From: Oxytricha trifallax
Taxonomy: Eukaryota; Ciliophora; Spirotrichea; Sporadotrichida; Oxytrichidae
Direction of reading: 5' to 3'
Assembly: GCA_000711775.1 (NCBI GenBank)
Contig: ARYC01000193.1
Location: forward strand, 23,002-87,001
Length of the DNA: 64,000 bases
The notes beneath the pieces were generated by a model that ran no database searches, had not been told where the DNA came from, and was given only the letters and a program-made list of their open reading frames with translations. Position numbers and translations under genes: made by a program. Positions 56,300 to 64,000 of the stretch are shown here, piece after piece (positions within the stretch are counted from its first letter, which is position 1; every line of letters begins with the position of its first letter).

Positions 56300-57381
56300 T
56301 TTAATAGTTTTAAAGAATTAAATAAATTATTAAATGAAAGATATTTGCAAAGATTATACTTATCAGTCATAAATTAAATATAAATAAATATAAAACTGTT
56401 AAAAATTAAATATTTATGGTATTGTGATTTAATAACTGAGTAATTTTTAAGAATTATATTTAAAAAATTATATTTTCTTACTTAGATCAATAAATGTTGA
56501 GATATTAAGAGTAATTCACAAAATTGCAAATAATAAAAATGTAATTAGTTTTTTGGTAAGGGAATATTAATGCAAAAATTAAAAAAAATGCATCACATTT
56601 TATTATGTACTTGAAATAAAAATAGTATAAAAATTTTGAAATAAAACCTTCTTATCCAATTAAGAACGAAGATTAGGAGATAAGGTAAAATTTTTGAATC
56701 TGAGTTAATATTAAACTCTTAAAATTTAAAATTGTAAATTATAATAAGAAAAATCATAAATTATCTATACATAGTTTAATTAAATTAAGAAATATTTTAT
56801 CGCATTTTTTTAAAAAGATCTGTTTCCAGATCAGTTTAGATAATTGAAAAATAACTAAAGGGTACTTAATCTGCAAAAGTTTTTGAATAGTATACTCTCT
56901 TTTGTAGTTCAGTCCTGAAAAGTATAAAGTTAGGTAAAAAAAATTATTGGATCTTCGCATATTTACAGCATTTGTTCTGCTTTTCTTAATATGATAACAC
57001 CTCCTTCACTTCAGTACAAACAGCATAATAATTCAACTACATTTCTCTATTTAAATAGATTTTATTTTTAATTAATACTGTATATGCTTATTCTGTAAAT
57101 ACGAAATAAATATTTTTAAAATTGCTAATATGTTTGCAGACACTTATAAAAGAAAACTTTTCTCAATAAGGATTCTTCAATTTTGGATAAAGCCAATAAT
57201 AAAATAAAAAAATAATTTTAAGAGAAATCATTTTATGAGAGACCATCATTTTAATATTTCATATTATTACACACTCAATCGCCTTAAACTTAAAATTATT
57301 ACATAATAGATACAAAAACTATATTCTCTGAGTGATGAAAACTAAATTTGTAAAGTATCTCAAAAAAGGGGAATTGTATAA
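56300..57381. other. AT-rich stretch without a supported gene
   Basis: A minus-strand frame at 56754-56960 has AT-type composition only. Confidence 0.35.
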
Positions 57382-57549
57382 ATGGCTTTAGAAACTAGAA
57401 ATTTGCAAATATTGCTTAAATTTTGGTTAGCCACTCCAGATTTTAATGGTTAGTATAAAAAAGAATAGAAAATTTAATTGAGAGATTTACAAAGTTGTTG
57501 TGAAACTTAACTTTTAAAATTAATAGTTAAACTACAGATATAGGTTTGA
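57382..57549 (+). CDS. Small hypothetical ORF (55 residues)
   Basis: ATG 57382 reads MALETRNLQILLKFWLATPD then FNGQYKKEQKIQLRDLQSCC and ends at TGA 57547-57549, with five TAA/TAG as Gln. Sensible amphipathic composition. Probably a first segment or a very small gene. Confidence 0.35.
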
Positions 57550-57599
57550 TTTAATATTATTGATAATGTATTACAAATCTCTGAATTAATTTGTTAAGT

Positions 57600-57857
57600 T
57601 TTGACAATTCACTTTTTACTTCAAAATTTTACCTTCAGAAAAATTAAATTAAAAAATATTTATTATTGGTGTTTATTTAATAATGTTTGGCTAATTATTA
57701 ATTTATTTGCTAGATTAATTGTACTTGTAAAATCAATAAGGGTGTCTAATTTTTATTTACCTAATTATAAATAATTTCAACCAATAATGGCAATAATAAT
57801 TATTGATTTAATTATTCTTAACCCCAAGCTATTTGTCTTAATTGATCTATGGGGTTT
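57600..57857. mobile_element. Degenerate relative of the AAACCCC-tipped MITE
   Basis: The right end TTAATTGATCTATGGGGTTT followed by TA (57858-57859) matches the right end at 31700-31721. The next 100 bases inward correspond imperfectly (AATAATAATTATTGATTTAA; CTAATTATAAATAATTTC). The left tip is not preserved; its position is estimated from the 262-bp size of the better copy. Confidence 0.6.
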
Positions 57858-58337
57858 TATATTAATTATTTGATAAATCTGTGTGAGCTATGCTTACTGA
57901 TTAGTCTTTAATGTCAAAAGATAATAATTTTATCAAGATTATGATAGTTACTCTTACATAATATAATTGTTAACAACATAAATGATCGGATGTAAAGGAA
58001 ACTTCTTATTTCTAAAAATTCAGATTTTTTCACATTATAAACGAGTATTATATTGAAATTTATAAATCACCAAACCTATTTAATGGTTATCATATATTGG
58101 CATTAAATTGTTTTTTTTATTCCTATTAATTTCTGTATTGTTTCATAAAATGTATAATCTTACTAATGGTTTAAGAGCATATCATTATATAAGAATTATA
58201 AATAAATAAATACATATAATTATATATTTTTATAAAAGAGCGATTATAATAAAGCATGATATTTTTCTTACAAATTGTTAAATTTATCATTTTATTTGGG
58301 AAATTAATTTAAATTTAAAATAAATTAATTATAATTT

Positions 58338-58378
58338 GTGGCAGTCAAAATTCCTGGAAACCAAGACAATATGGTATA
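58338..58378. repeat. 40-bp dispersed motif, copy 2
   Basis: GTGGCAGTCAAAATTCCTGG then AAACCAAGACAATATGGTA; see 53164-53203. Here no palindrome follows the TA. Confidence 0.55.
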
Positions 58379-58683
58379 ATCCCAGATCAATTATTTAGAA
58401 AAACTGGGTGGTAGATATAATGTATTTTATTTAAAGACTTCATAGAAACTATTTTTCTTTAATATCTGCATCTACTTTTCTAATTTATAGCTAATATTAT
58501 TTAAAATCCTTAAATCACTCTTATTTAAATATTCCCTAAATGACTACATTAGCTCTTAATTTAATTATTAATAATTTATAATGGTACTTAATTTATTGTA
58601 TAATCTTCTAAATTTTAGGATTTAATTATAATATTAATTTATAGCCCTATTTCTCTAATATACCATTAAAAATAAAGAGTTAA

Positions 58684-59305
58684 TGATTATTGGAAAAGCA
58701 GAAAGAATAAAGATTATGTTGCAGCCAATTTCCCAAAATACTCGTAGTTTGCACCAAAACCCTTACTTAAAGCTCGTTCACTGCTTTTTTAAAATTATAG
58801 AAAAATAGTCTGAGCTCTTATGATTATGGTCAGTGCTTGAAAATTACTGAAAGTTACGTATTCTATTGTCTCGGTAGATAATATAGGGGTCAGAAGTTGT
58901 GGGGACTATGCTTTATTTAAGATTCGGGAGATCAGTATTATCTGCAGCATTCACTATTCAGAGCTGTAGAAACTTTTGCGGGGAGTTATAGAGGCATCCT
59001 TGACTGAGGAAATAATAAATGGTACCTAAGAAATGCTTTTTGAGTCATTAAATTTCCACTCTTGTCATTAGTTGATCCGTCCATAAATACAATCACAAAA
59101 TATTGTTTTAAGCGCTGGGAGACGAATAGCCTAAGAAAATAATTTTTTAGTGAGTAAATTTGGTAAGATTTTAAAAAAAATATGCGAATATATTAATTAA
59201 TATAGCGTGAATAAATCATAAAGCAATATATAAACTTTTTATAAAAACAAGAAATAAATTGAAAGAGTAAAATATGATATTATTATTAAAATCTAAGAAA
59301 TAGCT
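58684..59305 (+). CDS. Hypothetical gene, frameshifted
   Basis: ATG 58684 opens MIIGKAERIKIMLQPISQNT, continuing LHQNPYLKLVHCFFKIIEKQ. After a shift it gives SYDYGQCLKITESYVFYCLG and RGQKLWGLCFIQDSGDQYYL (58810-59010). A second frame reads IHYSELQKLLRGVIEASLTE and IINGTQEMLFESLNFHSCHQ onward to TGA 59303. GC is raised over the middle 300 bases. Two frames overlap, so the exact path is unclear. No domain recognised. Confidence 0.4.
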
Positions 59306-59716
59306 TGAGTTTGACTGACATTATGCGATATTAATTATTTTTTATTTATTTGGTTTTGGTAAAGTAATGTTAGTAATATAAAATTAACTCATTAATAATT
59401 TTATTTATTTATTGTGCTAGGTATAGTGAATTTTTTGTCAAAAAGAATTAACATCTTTTCTTTAATTAATATTTAATTAATACACTGTACTTGTAATAAT
59501 AATAGCTTAATCTAAAAACCTTTATTGTTATATTAGAATAAAGTATAACAAAATTTGATTAATAAATTAAACACAAAATCGATGGAGCTTTTCTGCTAAA
59601 ATGAACTATCATTTACTCACATATAATATTGCATATTATTTAATTAAGTTAAGAAAAAAATAATTTATAAATTTTTATTAAAGAAATAATCAAACAATTA
59701 AGCCTATTTAGAAAAT

Positions 59717-59764
59717 GTAAGGCAATCGAGAAATGCTCGACAACCTTTCTCGATTGCCTTACAC
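59717..59764. repeat. Perfect 18-bp-arm hairpin
   Basis: TGTAAGGCAATCGAGAAA and its exact reverse complement TTTCTCGATTGCCTTACA are separated by 12 bases that contain a second CTCGA. GC-balanced within AT-rich DNA. Role unknown. Confidence 0.7.
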
Positions 59765-59908
59765 AATTTGAGCAAGGTAAAAAGTTTAGAATTTTATAAA
59801 TTAAATAATATAATAGATCAAATTAAGTTGATGTATTATTTCTTATAATTCGACGAATGTTTAGAATTTTTACCAATTCCGATCACAGAGATCCTTTGTC
59901 ATATAAGA

Positions 59909-60582
59909 ATGGAAGTGGACACAGTGAAGAGTAAACTTGCAAGGCAAATAAAAAAAATGAGTAAATTTAAGAATCCTTAGGCTAAGTACATCTCTGAATA
60001 AGAGGAAGAGCATTCTGTTCCTGCTCTTATTAAGAGTTCAATGAAATTTCTTAAATTCAAGGAGTAAAAGTGTTGATGAAGGAAATTCGATTAAAGAAAC
60101 TAAAAAACGTAGGTGGCATGGTAAATTATCTTGTCTTCAATCCAAGTAATTAAAACACTATTAAAGTAGGAAGTATGCTCTGCAAAGTGTATCACCTAAG
60201 GTTATCTCAGGAAGGAGCCAATAATTTCACTTGAGAACTCCATTGGGAAATAGTAACAGAAGATGACATCAATGACATCAATGACATCAATGAAATCTTA
60301 AATTAATCATGTGGCAATTATTTAACTAGAATCCAAAGAATAACTTCATCTTCTCCTAATCTCCAACATTTGCAAATATTAAATTTTCACTAACTCTTTG
60401 AAGAAATTCAACTAAGAAAGTTTCTAAACGAAGTTTTAGCAGAATTATGTAAAACTAAAATCTCTTTTAATAATTAGATAAATATAAAAGAAGATAGCAT
60501 AATATCTTAAGACCATTACTCTTTTGATCTTTTGCATATATATAGTTAGGGCTTTCCAATATTAAAATCAAGCTCTAAATGA
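59909..60582 (+). CDS. Hypothetical gene in two frames
   Basis: ATG 59909 gives MEVDTVKSKLARQIKKMSKF and EQEEEHSVPALIKSSMKFLK to TGATGA (60074). The ATG inside that TGATGA (60076) starts the next frame: MKEIRLKKLKNVGGMVNYLV, VGSMLCKVYHLRLSQEGANN, one TGA, then ELHWEIVTEDDINDINDINE (a 9-base GACATCAAT repeat) and FEEIQLRKFLNEVLAELCKT to TGA 60580-60582. Probably one gene with an indel near 60070. No known domain. Confidence 0.5.
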
Positions 60583-60912
60583 TCTTAGAATTTCTAGAAC
60601 AGTATTTAGATCTTCATTGAAGCTCATCAGTTTCAAAATAGCTCTCCATATATATTAAACTGGTTAAAATGATTGAAAAAAACATTGAGGAAACGAATAA
60701 CTTTGATATTAAAAAGTGCAGGATTCATTGATTCTTCAATTTCCACAGAATTAAATACGGAGAACAGTTACATAAAAATTAGTGCCTTTAGAGCTGTACA
60801 TGGTAAATGCACCACCTAATTCAAAAAATTAGAGATAATGCAATGATTATAGAATAGATAAAAAGCCATATGAGTACCATAAATCATATTTTAATGAATA
60901 GGCAAGAATAAA

Positions 60913-61740
60913 TTGCGGCATGTTCATTTAAATTGCCTTTCAAACACACCATACAAAAATGATATAATTTCAGTGTATGCGAGTATTGTTCTCGCAATTA
61001 TTGTATTAACAAATATCAATCTCTTAAATAACAGTTCTCTATATCTTCCTCGTAACTCTTGGCTCTTACTGGAATGTATATCTAAGAGAGAAACACTCCA
61101 TTAGTAGAAGAATTCTTTTGTTGCTGCATTAGTGTTGCTATAGAGAATATTCAAAGACAGAAGGGAAATTCCAGACTCTTTTTATGAGTATTTTTCTTCA
61201 ATTATGTAGTTTCATATCTCCAGAGTATAAGCGTATCAAAAGGATTCTTAGCGAAATTTTAGTGACGAAACTTTATTATTTTGAGGCTGTGAAAGGCATT
61301 GAGAGGAAGTTGATGCTTGAGTCTGTTGATTATATGTTCGGTATATGCTTCAGTTGTATCAATTATTGCTTGTAATTGATAAATCATATATCATTGTATA
61401 AATTCAACACCAGAAGAATTTAAAACAAAATATATAGCATTTTCTAGAAAGTGATTAAATCAATGATTTAAATACACTAACATAATAAATCTTGAGAGAC
61501 ACAAATCTTAATTGCAATTACATCGATAGTAATATTCATAACAGGTATAATGCCCTAACCAAAGAATCTGGAATAAAGTTAATAGAAACAATTCCTCTTC
61601 ATCCTCTAAACAGAAATCAACAAATAATTCATCATGTACACTTTAAACTAATTCTACGCCAGCGATCAGCAATAATTGATAAAATATTACAGTAAATTCT
61701 AATAGTAGCTCTTACAACTCGAAACAAAACGTAATTCTCA
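60913..61740 (+). CDS. Coding blocks following the 59909 gene
   Basis: Frame 1 (60913-61296): ALVLLQRIFKDRREIPDSFY and FHISRVQAYQKDSQRNFSDE, with three TAG as Gln. Frame 2 (61184-61420): SPEYKRIKRILSEILVTKLY then FEAVKGIERKLMLESVDYMF. Frame 3 (61492-61770): NLNCNYIDSNIHNRYNALTK then SGIKLIETIPLHPLNRNQQI. They look like successive parts of one protein with frame breaks. Not recognised. Confidence 0.35.
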
Positions 61741-61799
61741 CATTTTATTTGAATTACTTAAACACTACATAAGCTAAAAGAAACAACTAAGTTAATATA

Positions 61800-62420
61800 T
61801 CAAACCTAAATTATTCAAAATCATACTCTTTTCTGAATCTAAAGATATGATTTCACTTACTGAATAACCCAGTTTTCTTCCATTTTCATAGGACAAGATC
61901 TGAGGTCTTAAACTAAAGTTGCAGTGAAACAATATATTTTTGCATTGAAATTACTTGTACTTTCGTGAAAATCCTATGAACTATAGAGGACTTTTTTTGT
62001 CATTACTTGAAGGTGTATTATAATATGTATCTGTGAGAAAAGTAAAAATAACCTCTATATATAGCTCAAAAATCAAATGTAGAACTGGATTAATTCATAC
62101 TCTGAGAAGAAAATGGCATCGCTCCAATTTGAAGGGTTTAGCTACTGCTCATGTCTTTGGTTTTGAATTAAACTCGACGGCTTTATTTGCATCAGCTGAT
62201 TTTAATCTGACTTTAGACTCTTTACTTGAACTGAGACTTATCCTATCTAAAAATTTGCACATCATCTTTAGTTTCCTCGCACTCTTATCTACAAATGCAT
62301 CTCTTCGATTTTTTTAAGGAGTCTTACAGCTCTTCTTTTAAAGTCTACACCTAGATTGTTTAATATTACGTTTGAAATGGAAAAATCTCTAGTAAGCCTT
62401 CTATCTTATTTAAATGGAGA
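61800..62420 (-). CDS. Possible coding block, strand uncertain
   Basis: The minus strand holds RDAFVDKSARKLKMMCKFLD and SSSKESKVRLKSADANKAVE (about 62300-62140), then NGRKLGYSVSEIISLDSEKS (about 61880). The plus strand is also open at 62033-62317. Composition slightly favours minus. No motif. Confidence 0.25.
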
Positions 62421-62571
62421 ACCCTACTATATCTTAACTGATTGTTGCTACACTGCAATTATCAAAACCTTCAATTCACTTTATTATAGGGTGTTTAAAA
62501 TATCATTAACCCTCTTGTGATCAAGTTTTTCGAGTCTTTATCATCAAGAAGGAATTCAAGTGGCTTAGAAT

Positions 62572-64000
62572 CAAAACCCCAAAACCCTTTCAGTAGTTTG
62601 ATTGAGTTTTTGATTGATAAAAGTAGACTATTAGTGCATACTTTATTAGGGTTTTAATAGGGTTTATGTAGGGTTTAATGCTAAAATATTAGTATATTAA
62701 GTGAGTATAACAAGCGAGTTTTTGAAATATTTCACACAAACATAAGCTTAGAGTCATGTGGCAGTTCTTCTCTGAATTTTATCTTTCTAAGTTGATGTTT
62801 GATTGTTTCTATTGTTTGTTAATTCTCTTAGCTTGGCTTGATAATAGTTGAGTATGCAAGTTCTCTGAGACCTCCATTTATTTTATTTTTATCGAGATAT
62901 TGTTTGATTCTTTGCTTAGAATCTCTCTCACCCCTGCAGTTAAAGTAATCGTTTCTTGGCATTTCGCTCTCTATTATTATTACTGCTAGAGCCCAGATAT
63001 CCCATTAAGTGTCTCCATCTCTCACATCCTCTCTCTCTGGGAAATATCCAGGAGTGCCGTATACATTTCCTTATGCAGAGGCTTGCACTCTTTGAGCTCT
63101 GTTGAAGTCAATAATATAAAATCTATGAGGCTGAAAGTTTATCATGATGTTCTCTGGCTTTAAGTCTCTATGAACATAACCTAGCTTGTGAAGCTCTTCA
63201 ATTCTTTCAACTATTTGCTATACTATCTAGCCAATTTATCTCTGACATCTATTATCAGATAAGAATTCTCTGTAAGTCATTTCAAGTAAAGACCTGAAGG
63301 CTACATGATCTTTACCAAGTAAAATAGCATCAAGCTAGATGATATGCCTACACTCATTTAACTTTGCCTTTTAAAGAGCATAATATTCATTACCAAATTC
63401 CATTTGGAACTTGTCATCAGCAAGGAAGTAATTGAAAGGATTTATCTTATAAGCATATTATTCATCAGTAATGACTCTCTTCTCTATTTTATCTTCAAGA
63501 GTGAGGTAGCTTTCAAGGCAAGAATCTAAGTCAATAATTTTTAATATGGGAATCTTAATTGCCTCGATTTTAACAGTGATTTTATTGATCTCAGAGACTG
63601 GAAAGTTCTTGACTGCTTTTCTTCATTTTAACTTACTTCTAGACTTCAACTCTAAGAGACTCCACTGGGTTTCTTGATCTTCTCTTTTAGAGGAATCTAT
63701 TCCCTGTAGGTTCATGAATAAAGACAAAACTTTAATTGTGCTTTTTCGTTAAGTGCACTTTGAGGTCTCTAGTATGAGAATATGGCTTCTCACAGAACTC
63801 ACAGACATACTTCCCATCTTTCTTTTAATGCTTGAGATATAACCTTGGCATATCGATGTGTATATCTCTCAATTGTCTTTTATAAGTTGACTTGTAAGGG
63901 AAAACTTTATTGCATTCTTTGCATTAATAATCAACTTTGGCTAGGATTTATTAATGCTCTATGGCGGGTTGTTTAACCTCCTCCTCAATTTGTACAGCTT
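62572..64000. mobile_element. TBE transposon copy c, cut by window end
   Basis: The left end CAAAACCCCAAAACCCTTTC is followed by subterminal GTTTGATTGATAAAAGTAGA shared with copy b (here with an extra GAGTTTTTGATTG duplication). The preceding bases AAT fit the ANT target rule. The kinase gene lies in the same position and orientation as in copies a and b. The rest lies beyond 64000. Confidence 0.92.
62732..64000 (-). CDS. TBE zinc-finger/kinase protein, best-preserved copy, partial
   Basis: Towards the window end are C2H2 units CKECNKVFPYKSTYKRQLRD (about 63910) and VCEFCEKPYSHTRDLKVHL (about 63790). The kinase part is continuous from about 63190 to TGA 62732-62734: YVHRDLKPENIMINFQPHRF (canonical HRD loop), YIIDFNRAQRV (DFN for DFG), VYGTPGYFPE (activation-loop end), QWDIWALAVIIIES and EMPRNDYFNCRGERDSKQRI. 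TAA/TAG are used as Gln. The catalytic Asp is present here, unlike copies a and b and element D, but Asn replaces the DFG Gly. At least one shift separates fingers and kinase. The start codon is beyond the window. Confidence 0.85.

Noticed and set aside
1-64000. TGA as a sense codon (Trp) in this organism
   Set aside because: TGA closes the intact genes (142-residue N/Q protein, 169-residue acidic protein, 22-kDa TBE protein, TBE c kinase), and Trp in conserved motifs is TGG. A few TGA-for-Trp sites fit point mutation or error better.
1-64000. tRNA or rRNA genes
   Set aside because: I saw no GGTTCRANYCC B-box with a foldable cloverleaf and no rRNA core motif; a covariance-model scan would be decisive and was not possible.

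Overview
The window looks like germline (micronuclear) DNA of a spirotrich ciliate close to Oxytricha/Stylonychia. Three things point there. (1) Three 4.1-kb-class transposons end in CAAAACCCCAAAACCCC, the C4A4 telomere repeat of spirotrichs, and carry the gene set described for Oxytricha telomere-bearing elements (TBEs): a zinc-finger/kinase protein, a 22-kDa protein and a DDE transposase. (2) Coding regions open up only if TAA and TAG are read as glutamine and TGA as the only stop. The clearest case is an intact 142-residue N/Q-rich protein (55742-56170). (3) The DNA is very AT-rich, with scattered short gene pieces, foldback elements and a satellite, as expected of germline-limited DNA. All coding calls use this ciliate code.

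Layout. 181-3127: a decayed SF2 helicase-like gene. About 3800-8800: element A, a TBE-like transposon without recognised ends, its transposase split by about 0.7 kb of AT-rich DNA. 9.6-16.6 kb: several minus-strand genes, including an unbroken 425-codon frame (11125-12402). 17815-18300: a piece of SEC23. 18.67-20.15 kb: a 1.5-kb palindrome with G/C tracts. 21.8-23.1 kb: a plus-strand coding block ending in a retroelement-like 3' signature. 23.3-24.5 kb: a palindrome abutting a G10-tipped inverted-repeat element. 24.7-34.3 kb: a roughly 170-bp satellite interrupted by two TBEs in the same orientation; the second carries a 262-bp MITE-like insertion whose tips read AAACCCC.

35-43 kb: small gene pieces on both strands, including a moderately GC-rich minus-strand gene at 39.0-39.8 kb. 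43201-47074: element D, with the TBE gene set and order but different inverted repeats and no C4A4 tips. 47.8-48.8 kb: a minus-strand gene with frame breaks. 50.5-51.3 and 53.2-53.4 kb: more palindromes. 52.5-55.1 kb: a comparatively GC-rich gene cluster. 55.2-62.4 kb: small ciliate-code genes, hairpins and a second MITE relative. 62572 to the window end: a third TBE, cut by the window edge.

Most transposon genes carry single-base frame breaks or lost catalytic residues. The non-transposon pieces also show frequent one-base frame breaks. I cannot tell biological decay, excised IESs and consensus errors of a long-read assembly apart from one sequence. Because only TGA terminates, chance open frames and antisense shadows are long here, so lower-confidence coding blocks should be read as candidates.
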